Origin: Gorsachius magnificus
Taxonomy: Eukaryota; Chordata; Aves; Pelecaniformes; Ardeidae
Direction: 5' to 3'
Length of the DNA: 64,000 nucleotides
Assembly: GCA_034008185.1 (NCBI GenBank)
Contig: CM067082.1
Location: forward strand, 5,378,984-5,442,983
This document shows positions 11,126 through 23,575 of the stretch, in pieces. The translations under genes and the position numbers were made by a program. A model generated the notes under the pieces. The model saw nothing but the letters and a program-made list of their open reading frames with translations, was not told the origin of the DNA and did no database searches. Each line of letters opens with the position of its first letter. Position 1 is the stretch's first letter.

Positions 11126-13806
11126 GGGCTGGGTCAGGGATTTACTTTTAAAAACTGAACTCCTTTTCCTCCCCCGTCTCCTGCTCTGCCCAGGTTTGAT
11201 TGCAGCCAGAGAAGTTTTCTAATGTACTGTGAAAGAATTGCTAGCTCAGTGAAATGAGACTATAACATTTTGGACTAATTTTCTTGAAAATGTTCTAAAC
11301 CTGGCGCTAACAGCCTTTAAAAAATGAGACTTTCAGTGCCACCTTAAATATCATGTTCCGTTTTTAACTTTTCTAATAGTTGGACATTTTTTTCTTACTT
11401 CAGCATTAATTTCTGTGATTTATCTGAAGCCTGTCCTATTTGCAATATTCTCTTACATTTTTGAAATTGTATTCTGTCTGCCTTTTTTTTTTTTTTAAAC
11501 CAATTCCTTTTTTTTAAGCACATTTTTTTTTTCAGACATATTGCTGATGTTGTTCTGCAGTATAGCTGTATTTTTCTCAGTATGTGGGATCCAAAGCTGG
11601 AAGCAATACTTCAGGTGAGGTTTCTCGTAAAATAAAAGCTATACCTTCCACGTTTCAGATATGATGCTTGCTCTGAGAACTGTTCTTGACTTCTTTTGCA
11701 AGTGTCCTGTGTCTGACTGAGTGTTTTGCATGTGGTCCAGCATAACTGACTGAATAATTATTCCCAACTTCCATTTGTAGATTTGTTGATTGCTTCCAGG
11801 GTGATACTTGGAACTTTTCTTGATTGAATTTCATCAAAGTGATCTTCGTAGGTTGCACTCATTTATTAGGTTTGTGAATACTGACATATTTTCCAAATAC
11901 ATAAATTTTATTAATGTTTTTTGTATTTCATCATCTAAGTAGCCAATAGGAATTTTGAAATTATTATGTATCAGACAGAACCTTGAGTCATCTCATTTGA
12001 TACGCTGTCTGGGCTTGACAGCAATCCACTGATAACTGTTACTGAAATTTACTTTTCTGTTTGTCTGTTCAGCTCTTGATGACTTCATCTTGATCATAAT
12101 TATAAATCTTCAGTTAGGAGAATATTGCATGTTGTGCAACTTTTGTTCATCAGTAAAGGTTTCCTTAGAAATACGTTAGTTGGATGGAGCTTTACATTTC
12201 CATGCAGCTTCTTAGCGTCAACAATTGTTTGCGAAAGTAACTTATTTAAGAACCTCAATAACTGCGGGTAATTAGTTTTAATAATAAAGTACCACAATAA
12301 TAATAAAGCAGAAAGCTTAAAATATGACTAAGGCTACTGCTTGAAGTAAACTGTGATCATTAATCATTTACATTTGTTTTTCATGAGTATATTTTTTATT
12401 TATGAACATTTGTTCATTTGCTTATGACTGTGTGCACACTTCCACCTGTATTTATCTGCAAAGGAACTGAGAATTACATTACTGAAAATAAATATTTTTT
12501 AGAACGATGCAAGTTGTAGAATGATGCAAGTGTAGAAAAAACATGGGTAGCTTTAAGATAGAAATATTTTTTTTAAAATCTATTGTCTTTTTAAGCAGTA
12601 CGCTTTAGATATCATGCTGTGTTATAATTGTGGATACCCAGCTACACATTAGACAATCAAGACCCTATAAAAGCCCAAAGTTTTCTTTGGGGAAATAACT
12701 AGTTCATTTGACTGTCATTCAGGTTTTCGGTATGAAACACTTTATATCATAGACAATCTGTTGTTGAAGAAATGTGAAATAAAGGTGTCTACTGTGAAAA
12801 ATGAGGGATTGGGGTTTATTTTTTTAAATAGCATCTGGTGGTTGTGTGTTTGTTGGCTCCAAGGCCCCCATTGAAACTCATTTGATTGTGCACATGCAAA
12901 TGTCTTGAGCTGCCAAATGTAAACAGTTGCACTGGAAACTGGAAGTCAACTCTTTCAGTCCTGGCTGGTGTTGTTAATAACAAAGATTTGACTGTTGGAA
13001 GTGAGGCCTAGGACAACAAAGGCATTTAAGAATCTGACTCCGATGGAAGAGCAGGTTTGTAACCACAGTGGTATTTCAGCAAAATGTGGCTTAGTTAAAT
13101 AGATAGATTCTGTAAGGTCGAACTTAACTTTGGCAGTCTGTACTTCCGGTTATCTGTGCAGTTTTTTTCAGTGATTTTAAAATTCTGGACCTTACACTTT
13201 TGTCATTTATCAGGTTCCACTTTGAGCTATGAATGAAAGGGTATAGTGGCATCCCCTGTTCCAACTGCTTTCCTTTCGTTGACTTCTACAGGCTTGTCTT
13301 AGAAAATAGACAAACTCTTGAGTTAAGCTTTTCTCTCTTTTTGCTCTGACATTTTATTACTGCATATTTTGGTTGCTTTTCATCTCCAAGGTGAGGAGTT
13401 TGCTACAATGTTCAGTTTGTATCTGCACTATAATGAGCAATTTTATATAATTGCATGATATACAGTCAGGAGATAAAGGTCAATGATATGAAATTCAATG
13501 CTATTTGTGTCCATTAGGAATGATTAGACTATACCAACTATACTGAGCTTCTCTGTCAACTCCAGTGATTTTTGTCTTTGAGTCTGCTTGGCAGCAGAGC
13601 TGAAGCTGAACTAGATACTCTAAGGGTAAGATATTATTTACTGGTTAAGCTAAGTAGTTTTGGGATGTGCTGGCAAAGGAAAGCGTGTTTTCAGAACTGG
13701 TTTGTGCAACTTGGGCATTTCCATTATGTTTGAGTCTATTTTGCCATACCTGTGGGGCAGGCTGAATACTGCAGGCACTGCCTGAAGACAGGCACTGCCA
13801 GGTCTT
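11126..13806. other. A+T-rich non-coding block containing an ancient CR1/L3-like relic
   Basis: Mostly unique sequence. T-rich tracts lie around 11490-11530. Apart from the weak CR1/L3-like similarity at about 11570-12070, nothing stands out. Short AATAAT runs near 12294-12310 are simple sequence. Confidence 0.5.
11570..12070 (-). mobile_element. Ancient CR1/L3-family relic, 5' and 3' truncated
   Basis: The stretch around 11587-11620 (GGGATCCAAAGCTGGAAGCA then ACTTCAGGTGAGGTTTCTC) resembles the antisense of the LINE block around ACCTGGAGTACTG. Further right, around 11973-12040, a GACAGAACCTTGAGTCATCTC...CACTGATAACT segment resembles the antisense of upstream ORF2 sequence in the same family. 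Order and orientation agree with a single old minus-strand copy. Divergence is too high for a subfamily call, and the boundaries are guesses. Confidence 0.4.
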
Positions 13807-14100
13807 CATAGAATCATAGAATGTTTTGGGCTGGAAGGGACCTTTAGAGGTCATCTAGCCAAACCCCCCTGCAGTGAGCAGGGACATCTTTAACCAGATC
13901 AGGTTGCTCAGAGCCCTGTCCAACCTGGCCTTGAATGTTTCCAGGGATGGGGCCTCCACTACCTCTGTGGGCAACCCATTCCAGTGTTTCACCACCTTCA
14001 TTGTAAAGAAATTCTTCCTTATATCCAGTCTAAATTCACCCTGTTTTAATTTAAAATCGTTACCCCTTGTCCTGTCAGAACTGGCCCTTTACTTCCTGTG
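13807..14100 (-). mobile_element. CR1 LINE fragment
   Basis: The left edge has the reverse complement of the (ATTCTATG)n tail (CATAGAATCATAGAATG) and of the conserved 3' block. Rightward follow the antisense of GAGCAACCTGATCT, the CCAACCTGGCCTTGAATGTTTCC segment and the antisense of the AAGGAAGAATTTC block. The copy ends near TGTCAGAACTGGCC. The signature GCAGTGAGCAGGGACATCTTTAACC places it in the same lineage as the copies at 23268 and 52855. Confidence 0.93.
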
Positions 14101-14133
14101 AAGTAAGCTGAAGATGGCAAGGTTACCTTGATT

Positions 14134-14475
14134 ATAGAATAATTTAGGTTGGAAGGAACCTCTTCAGGTCTGGTATAACACCCTGCCCTTCAACTTGGGT
14201 CCATTGTCCCTCTCTGCATTACTATGCTCCTTAAAGAAAAGTCTGGCTGCATTTTCTCTATACCCTCCCACTATAATAGGCAGCAATAAAATGTCTCCTT
14301 AGGCTTTGTTCTCTTCTCAAGACCAAACAAACCCTTTTCTCTCAACTTCTTTTTATATGTTATGTGCGCCAGCTCTCTATCATCTTGGTAACCCTCCAGG
14401 GACCTCTATCCTTATTTCAGTGTCTTGAACTGGGAAACCAAAACTGGACACAGGATTTAAGAAGTGTAGGTATGT
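14134..14475 (-). mobile_element. Older CR1 fragment abutting the previous copy
   Basis: A second CR1 3' end begins 34 bp right of the previous copy, in the same orientation: TAGAATAATTTAGGTTGGAAGGAACCTC. It continues through diverged 3' sequence to the antisense of the ORF2 C-terminal region (GGGACCTCTATCCTTATTTC... CTGGACACAGGATTTAAG). Divergence is clearly higher than in the neighbour, so this is the older insertion. Confidence 0.8.
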
Positions 14476-15705
14476 CATTTTTTATTAGGTGAGGTATAGC
14501 TATGCATGCTTTTTGCACCCAATCTAAGAAGCAGTTGGCTTCAGAAATAATTTGTAGTTGTGTTGTATTTGAAAAATGTATTTTCCTTATGAATATGTGG
14601 ATCTTCTTTGATAGCATTTACCAATGATAAAGTATGGAGAATCACCTATTTTATAGTCATTTTATAATGGTATCTGAGACATTAAGTTTTCCATGGAGCT
14701 TTAAGCAGTAAAAATTTGTATAATATTGCAGACACCACTGTGAGCCAGTCGTAAGTAAATTACAGTTAAGTTAGTTTAACGTTAACAGTTAATGGCATCC
14801 ACTCTACTTTAAAACTTATTTTAAATACTGCCTTTTTATTAGTGTTTTCTCTCACTTATATTCCTTACATTAAAGATGTGATAACAGAATTATTTATCTG
14901 CTGCATCTATGAAGTAATCCAAGTTACGTATTCTCTATCCTATAGTTGGGTTTATGGAAATTACTCTGTTGTGCTGGTGTCCTGGATCTTACTTTTCAGC
15001 GGCTGTGATTTTCTGAGGTGGTATTCTGCTGCCTTCAGTTTTCCAAATAGTTGCTTTTCTTTAATGGTGTTTATGGCTTTCAGACTCTCTGGGGTTTGGA
15101 AATTCTTAATTTGTAGTCCTTTTAGGGGTGGGAAAAAAGTTATTTAGGACATTTTTCACAGTATAATGAGAATTATTAAAAAAAATTGCAAGAATACTAT
15201 ACAATGTATTAATTTTCCTCTTCTATCATCTCCTTGAGCTCTTGAGTCTCAATCACTAATTGTTAGATCTCATTTTAATCTGAGGTTTCAAGACTTTTCT
15301 TTTAAATCTCTGGAGAGCCTGTAAAATTATGCCCTGTGGTAGAAATTAGGTATCTGCAGTACTGGTTAATTTCCTTTTAAATGACACAAATGAGAACATA
15401 CTTTATCAGTCAGATGCTGTGCCTCTCTTTCCAGACTTTTGCAGAAAAAGGACTGATCACACTTAGTAGCTTTTCATAAAAGTGCATATATTCACCTTTT
15501 TTTTTGTTGTTTATCAATTTATGAGGAAGATGGTACTTTTGGAGTTGAAACTTGATCAGCCTTGCTAGGAGCTTAGCCCTTAATTATTGCTGGACACCAC
15601 TTCACCTATGGTTCTTTCACTTGAAGATTACAAAGTTGGAAAAGGAGTTTGTTCAAGCCTCTCTCTTGAATTTTGTTTCTGTGTGGTGCTCTCATTCTGG
15701 CAAAG

Positions 15706-15976
15706 CATGAGCCAAGCTCTAAAGACAACAGAAGTTTTGCCAGAGTTCCAGTGTAAGTACGCAGACGCTCACATGCTGTATGCGTGTCCGTGAAGGAGCC
15801 GTGCTTGCTCCACCTCCACTTCTTTCTCTCAACCTGGCCAAGTTAAGGGCTTCTGGAGGTACAATATCGTACCAAAGCTGGTGAACACAGCTCGGGCCAA
15901 ATACAAGATGATGCTGCCATCCGCATTTGCTTCAAAGCCATTTGTAGTCAGTGCCTTTCTGAAGTCAAGGAATTAG
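15706..15976 (+). other. Candidate two-exon terminal coding segment with a 90-nt intron, unrecognised
   Basis: A 47-nt stretch (15706-15752) opens with an ATG at 15707 (MSQALKTTEVLPEFQ) and ends directly before GTAAGT, an optimal donor. Ninety nucleotides later, after a pyrimidine-rich run ending in CCAAG, a second open stretch starts at 15843. Phase is preserved across this putative intron. The second exon begins KGFWRYNIVPKLVN and closes at TAG (15974-15976). It is GC-richer than its flanks. Possible poly(A) signals follow: ATTAAA at 16537, AATAAA at 16602 and 16665. The joined product would be about 59 residues from this ATG, or longer if earlier exons exist. I recognise no family. It could be the 3' end of a host gene, a decayed gene, or chance. 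Confidence 0.28.
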
Positions 15977-16669
15977 AAAAAAGAAATCCAGTGCTCTTCC
16001 TGTTACAGATACATGTTATCTTGGATGATGCAACATGTGAAATTAATTTGTTTAAATGGAAAATACTATCTTTGCATATTGCCTAAGCTTTTATATTGAC
16101 ACTTGTGTAACCTGTTTTGAAGCCCTTTAAAAATAGAGATTCTGGTTTTCCCAATGGTTTATTTCAGTTCTTCACTGTCTTTAGAGTAAGAACATTTCCT
16201 AATTTTTTCTTGTTACTGAGCTCAAACAAGTGAGTAGAAAGGGAAGCGTGCAGGTTACGTGCCTGCGTGATTCTGGTATGATGTTTGCCCTCGATAACGG
16301 CACCGTGACTGCATCCTCTAACATCTCTGTACCTCCACAGAACTGGCACCGAGGCAGCATGCAAAGCTATCCTTGCCCACATTTTGTTTTGTATTGCCTT
16401 ATTAAATTTTATCCTTTTTGTTTTCAGATTGCTGTTAATTTGTAATTTTGAATTCTGATTTTTTTTTTCCCCTTGTTTTACCATGGTTCAGGTACATTTT
16501 ACCTTTGCATCTTTGTATTTAATGCTCCTCAGTGGAATTAAAGTTTTATATTCTGAAGATCTCGACTGCTGTAATTATTATTGTTAGCCAATTCATGGGT
16601 TAATAAACCAAATATATAGCATTAACCTTTAATGAATCTCTAGCTTACAGTTTTGATTTGCAGTAATAA

Positions 16670-16828
<159 letters not shown>

Positions 16829-19800
16829 TAATATCAAAATCTACTGATGATTTTTTTAGAGGATATACTGGCTTGTAATTTTTAGCAGCATGAGAATGAT
16901 AATGTTTTCATTATTGATAATCTATGATACAGAAGAATTTGCTAGGAGTTTTATTTCCCTTTAGATATTTTACTTAGCTGAAGAGAAATGTAAAATTGTT
17001 ACCTATTTTAAGTATCGCTGTTCAGTGATAGTAAATATGAAACCTGAGTACGCGCTTTTTCCTGTAATTTGCAGTCCTGGTTGTTTTGTATGGGAGGTGG
17101 CTGCTACTTAATTTTCCCTTTGCCTGACAGTGTGTATTTTTAAAGTAATTTCTCTAAAATATTTTCATATGGAGTTGTAATATACTGTGTGGTATATTTC
17201 TTATCATGATCTAGACATTTGCATTACTAACTTTTTAGCTACAGAAAATGTTACTCTGTGTAGTAAGGAAGAACAATTTATCTTAATTTTACATTTAGAG
17301 TGATGTTCCAACAATGAAATATTGGATTAATTTAATTTTGAAGAGTCATAGAAATGTGACTTCTGTCTGACGTTCTTAACAAGGCTTGTTCAGAGGCTTT
17401 GGAACATGGGATGTTTTATCCCCGACACTTCTATGTCAGTTACAAGTTTCAGAAGTCGTCCCCACTTCATCAAAAAATTGTTTTCAAAGCTTTTGCTTTT
17501 AAACCAAATTTAACTCTGTACTCCTTACTTTAATTAATTTGATGTCCTAGAGAGGACCAATTTTAAGGAACAATGATCCACCACTGTTGTCTGCATTAAC
17601 TATTAAAACTAAAATGACCCCCAACTCTAGTGTTTGTGTACTCTTTTAAATGCTTGTGTTTTTTCAAGCATGTGGACCATCCTCAACCCATGTGTTAAAA
17701 CTGGTACATGTTTGGCTTATAGATGAGAAGATTAAAACTGGTAGTGGTTTAAAGTTGTTTGTTGTAAACTTTAACCATAATCATCTGTCTCTGAAATCGT
17801 GCTTATCTGGCCTCTGTTCTTCAGAGGACCCAAGGATTTGGTGGCACTTGCTTGTATGACTGGCTTTGGCTATGATTTCCCTGGTCCTCCTCAAGTGGTA
17901 CAACGAGTGGTTTGTGTCCGATGTGTGTCGGGGGCTCAGACAGGTCACTTGAGAGTCATCTTAATCCTGCAGAGTGCCATTGACCTTCAACACGTTTGTC
18001 ACCTGGGGTCTGTGTTTGGAAATTGTCCCTTGGTACTTTTGCATGGGAGATCTCCTTAAGGATGAAACCCGTAGTCTTTTTCTTTTTGTATTTTCTTGGT
18101 TTTCTTTTCTTTTCATGCTGAATTCAACTATTTTCTTAGTAAAAGAGGCTTTTAGAGTCATAGGATTGTATCTGGTATTCCTGCCTAAATGGTGATACTC
18201 AAAGGTACATTGATGCGCTAGCTGGAAAACATGAACATAGCACTGGTTTATTGCACAGTCTGATTGCCTGTGGAGTTGGTAATTTCTCATGTTGTTGCGT
18301 AATTCAGTTAAAGAATCCTGGTTACTTTAGTTTTCAGAAGGTTTGAACACCAGACAAAACTGTGATATTCTCACCCTTGTAACTGCAAAATCTTTTGAAG
18401 CACAATCTTTTAGCTGATTATGGCCTAGATGTTAATTTTCTGCATTAAATAAAGTAGGGAAAGGGAGATACTGTGGGATCTCAGATACTTGGTTTGCCAC
18501 AACTTATATATGATACGTCCTTTTTGAAAGTTCTGGTGGCAGAAAATAGTGGGTTTGCAGAAGTCTAATTTATTTTTGTGTCTAGTATCTTCTCAATCTG
18601 AAATTACTATTACATATATTATCTGTTTTGTATAACACAAAAATATGTCCATGCAGAAGATGAGGCTCACAGTGGAGATTATTGAAAAGGACAGTTTGAT
18701 TAAATGCCCCATTTTACCTGAAAACAAAAGCAAAAAATGAAAATTAAAAACAATGGAGAAATTTTAATTTCTTTTCATTAACAACTTCAAATATTTAGCA
18801 GTTAAAGCTTTGCTAGTTGGTTTCACTATGTTGTAGCCAGGTAGCCCTACCTGGGGACATCATGAGGAAAGCTACTGTGGTCCCTCCACAAAGTGTGCAA
18901 TGGCAATACAGGGTAATTTTGGTTTTATTAATGTGTGGGATGGAGGAGGAACGAAAAGATTGGTTTCTTCAGTTGGGTAGATGGGAGTAATAGGAGTTGT
19001 TAGAATGTCTGTACAATCAAGAGCGTGTATGTGTGTGGGCACACACACGTATTTAGACAATGTGAGATGTCTTTCAGAGTTTAAATTATCTTTTGGTGCC
19101 AGAATGTATTTCGTATTCAATATTTACAGGCCTGGTAAAGTGTTATGTGTTTCAAATCATCTAAGATGGAATGTGAGTTCTGATTTCCCTGTGGTGTTTT
19201 TTTCTTGATAATTTGAAGTGATTGACCTTAACTGTCTTGTAAGAATCAGCTCTTTTAGGGGTAGCGGTCTGTACTGAGTACCAATAATGAGCTAACCTTA
19301 TGCAAGCTATCTTAAAAACTTTTTGACCATTAACATTTCTACTAGAAGAGAACTATAATCTTAATATATATAAGTTATAAGGCAATAGTCTACAGATTTT
19401 CTTTTCTTCTCCTGCTTGTCCAATATTTTGATGTCATTGATAGAAATTACTTTAAAAATACTGGAATATGATAGTGTCAGATGGGTTTTTTTCTCTTAAT
19501 CATAACACTGTAGTCACAGCCTTACTTTGCTTTTAGTTTTGCTTTTCTGTACGTTAACAATAACTTGTGGTTTGGCCTTTAATACCAACCATCATTGTAA
19601 TACAATCTTTGCATATATTGGCTAAAAATTTTGCCTTAGTGTTATGCAATAAAATTGATTCCATGATTATTCAAGGCTTTTGCTGTATTGATGGTTACAT
19701 TGAAGGGTTTACTTTATTGTAAGTGCTCACATTGAAACATGAATGAATATTTAACATGGTTTTGATTAAAAAATGACTGGCTCTTATTCAAATTTATAAA

Positions 19801-22800
19801 AGCTGGACTTCAAAATTCCATTTAAATTTGGCATATTTAATTCATATTACAGTTAATATTACATTTCTAAAATTATAAAAGCATATTGAAATAATTTTTC
19901 ATGTAAATTTGACAAACCTGTCTTTTTTTTCCATGAAATGCAAGGCAAAGAGTAGAATTAAAACTTAGTGGCATTGAAGTTTTGGTCTGAGGGTTAGAAG
20001 TCAGCTCTGAAGGTTGTCAGAGGAAAAAAGTGGCTTTTGTTGAACTGTGTTGGTTGTGATTTCATATAATGAAATGACTGGGGAAGGGAAAAGTATTTAA
20101 AACATGAGGAATCATAAAAAAGAAAATATGTCAAAGGCTAGAGTGAGAGTTCTTAATATGTTGTTAAAATCGATTTTAAGATTTAGGACATCTATATAAA
20201 ATGAAGTTGTCTATTAGAGAGGTTAGTAAATCACACGTAATTGAAAAACATAATCTTGTTCAACACCCGCAAGTTCAATGTTCTTTAAAATTTATGATAT
20301 ATTTTCTTTTTACTGCTGGGCAACAAACCAAATGTAGGAATAGATGTGGTTTTAAGGTGAATATATTAATATCATTAAATCAAGGAAACATAGCCTGCAA
20401 AGTTTAATGAGGAGAACCAAGACTCTTTAAAGGCATATGTCATGCAAGTTCTGTGGTTGGATTTGAAAATGATCAGATGCAGGCATTTGTAGTTGCTGGC
20501 TGTGCAATATTTTTTCAATCTTTATTTGATTTACGTTGCTAAGTTTTGCAAGCAAGCAAAATTCTGAGACCAAACACTTCTCAGTGTGATGGTACTCGTT
20601 TGCATTTCATAGCAAAATTATTATAGGTACAAATGCTATGCGCAAAATGTTGTTACTGAACTTGAAATACATTGAGTTTGAAGTAGACTGCTGATTGAAC
20701 TTGGAATAGTCTGGACTCAGGATAGTGCTACGTTCAGTTGAGAAATACCTCTTCAGCGGGACATTCCCAGCTGTACACAAATTTCACAACAGAAACTTAT
20801 TATAATTTCTCCTACATAAAGCAACATAAACGTAACTTCCTTCACTGCCTGCAACCACAAGGTAAAGACAGCTTTTCCTGATGATCCTCATATGTATGAC
20901 TGAAGATTTAGTAGAGAAATTTGATTTTGGAATTTAGAACTGTAGACAAATCTAAATGTGCTAAATGTTTTAATGTATCAAGCAAATACCTACCTTTTCT
21001 TTCTCTGTAGAAACTAACTGAATAACTCAAAACCAATGATTTTCATGAACTCTAAAGACGGCACTTGCATATTTCTAAGAACCATACATTGGTAAAGTTT
21101 CACCATGGGCAAACTCCAGAAATAACTTTTTGTTTTCATTCATTCTTTTATTTCATTCACTCAGTTCATTCATTCTTCACTTCTTCTTTCATCATAAACA
21201 TGAATTTCAAGACAGTTTAGAACATTTAAATTAATCATGGATACCTTTCATAATGCAGTACATTTGCTAATATGTATTGAAGAAAACATTAAGTTATGTT
21301 TGTGAACGCTCTCCAGATCATAATTAAGAAAAGTGATAGTGACCAAAGTCTTAATTGTTTATTTATAGGTAGAGAATGCTACACATTTTGTTGTGAGTTC
21401 ACAATAAATTGTGTGTCTACCTGCATCATGTAGGCATATTGTACTTAGAGAAAACTCAAAAACTCAAAATTGAAGGGTGGTTTCAAGCTGTTTAGCACAG
21501 GTAGTTGGAATCAATGGGAGAGGTAGATTTAAAAGTATTTTGAAGTGGTTTATGAGCATGCGGTTCATGACAGCTTGTTTGGAAGTTCTGTCTTGTTAAG
21601 TTTCACAAAACATCTTATGGAAGAATTACTTTTAAAATAAATTATCTTAATAATTTATTGTATGTTTTAGAGAGGACCAAATCAGAATCAATTTTCACCG
21701 CTTATATATTTAATGGATCTCAAAATTAATTACCGAAACCACTCACCCATTTTATTTTGCATTTTCCAGTCTGACCTTAGACCATAATTAAATCTTTCTT
21801 TCCACAATTTATGTGATTAACTCTTACAGATTGCGCAGTGTCAAATCACCACATCCTGAATAGAAAGGAAAAAACATTCAAGTATCTGTCAGTGAGTAGA
21901 TGAGGAAATGATAAATCTCTAAGCCTGTGTTTTCGATGCCACCTTGACACCCTGATAGCTTGTTGTCCCCAAGGATCTAGTTAAAAAGAGCCAGATCTCT
22001 GCAGACATGATCATTGTTAACAGTTTTGCTTTAGTCAGGGGAGTCCTACAATATTGTTTCTCCCCTGTACTTGAAATTCTAAGTCTGTCTTGGATGCTTG
22101 TTCAAAGAATAGTTCTAATGGGGAATTGTAAGGAAGTAGTTTTACCTTCTCTTGTAATAAACACACCCCTCATAGGCCCTCCACCTGTGCATGTAGATAA
22201 TATATAAATAAGCTTGGAAATAGGGAGACATCAGCAGGGTATATGAAGATCTGCCCTTCAAAAAGTTATGAATGTTATTCTTTTAATTTCTGGAACTAAA
22301 ATATTCTTTAATTATTTCTATTTTAGAATTACAGTAGACTGGCCATTATCATCATTAGAAAGATGAAACCAAGAGTGCTAGTCAGAAAATCTCAAGAGTA
22401 AGCTGTCGATAAGGTAGAGAATCACAGTCTGATTCACAGGAAGACCGAAATTGTGAAACAATCTGGTGGTAGATGGGTTTTACTAGGTAACCAACCTTTC
22501 TCATCCATTTAAAAATCTTCAGGTTTTTCATTTTTATTTTTAAGATGCAAGAGAGGTGGGAACACTTTCATATCTTAACAGCTTGTGTGCAGGCTGTTTT
22601 GGAGGATATTTTGGCAATGTCAAAGAAGCAACATGCTTTAGTTACTGGGAAGTGTTAAGGGACTGGGGTAGTACATTGAAAAAATGGATTAACTTGATAA
22701 AACTAGGGCATCTGGCACACGAATAATGTTCTTGCATGTCAAAACATGGTATTGTGTGAAATGTTTTGAATCAGCTGTTGCTTCTAATTCCTGCTGAAGC

Positions 22801-23267
22801 CTTGGTTACTCTAAACTGAGAGGAAAAGCTTGTAGAGAATGGGTTTCAGACAAAACCAGACCAGTAGTGATTTCAAGGAAAAGATGCTAAGAATAAAGAG
22901 AGCACCCTAGAGTGAAAATAAAGTAACAAAACCTCTTATGTAAGGATAGGTAGCTTGAGACAGGTTGGTGGAGTGCCAGTGGTTTCTTCATCTCAGATTT
23001 CTGAAAGAACTGGTAGGTGAAGCTGCAGGTCCAGCATTTCTAACAAAGCAGTGAGAAGAGGTGGGAGGGAAAATGAAGTAATAAATACTAATGGAGTTGT
23101 CTAAGTATCGTTCTATGACTAATTTCACCAATGTGAATCATTAGTGATTTTCGCTTAAAAAAAATAAAATGGAAAGCAGATACAAGGAGAAGGAATAAAC
23201 TGATGCTGATGGCTCAAAGATAAGCACCACCATCTCTCCAAAAAAGAGATCAGGCAACTACACGGAC

Positions 23268-23575
23268 TCATAAAATCATAGAATAGTTGGGTTGGACAGG
23301 ACCTTCAAAGATCCTGTCCCACGCTCCTGCAATGAGCAGGGACATCTTAACTAAATTAGGTTGCTCAAAGCCCCATCCAACCAATTGAAGATTTCCAATG
23401 ACAGGGCATCCACAGATTCTCTGGACAACTTGTTTCAGTGTCTCACCACCCTACTTGTAAAGAATTTCCTCCTTATGTCCAATCTAAACCTACCCTATTT
23501 CAGTTTAAAATCCTTGCATCTTGTCCTGTCACTAGAGGCCTTGGTAAGAAGTCTTTCTCCATCTTTCTTATAGTC
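23268..23575 (-). mobile_element. CR1 LINE fragment
   Basis: It starts with the antisense tail TCATAAAATCATAGAATAG and the 3' block GGTTGGACAGGACC. Then come CAATGAGCAGGGACATC, the antisense of GAGCAACCT, and the segment antisense to TAAGGAGGAAATTC. It ends near AGTCTTTCTCCATCTTTC. It belongs to the same lineage as the 13807 copy and is moderately diverged. The antisense ORF2 frame is broken. Confidence 0.9.

Noticed and set aside
13874..14101. 75-codon plus-strand frame
   Set aside because: Antisense CR1 3' region, not a gene.
16164..16484. 106-codon minus-strand frame with locally CpG-containing sequence
   Set aside because: Overlaps an equally open plus-strand frame; neither has splice or start support. 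It may be 3' UTR of the candidate at 15706-15976.
17799..18290. Overlapping 70-109 codon frames on both strands
   Set aside because: Frames overlap on opposite strands with no splice context and no recognisable domain.
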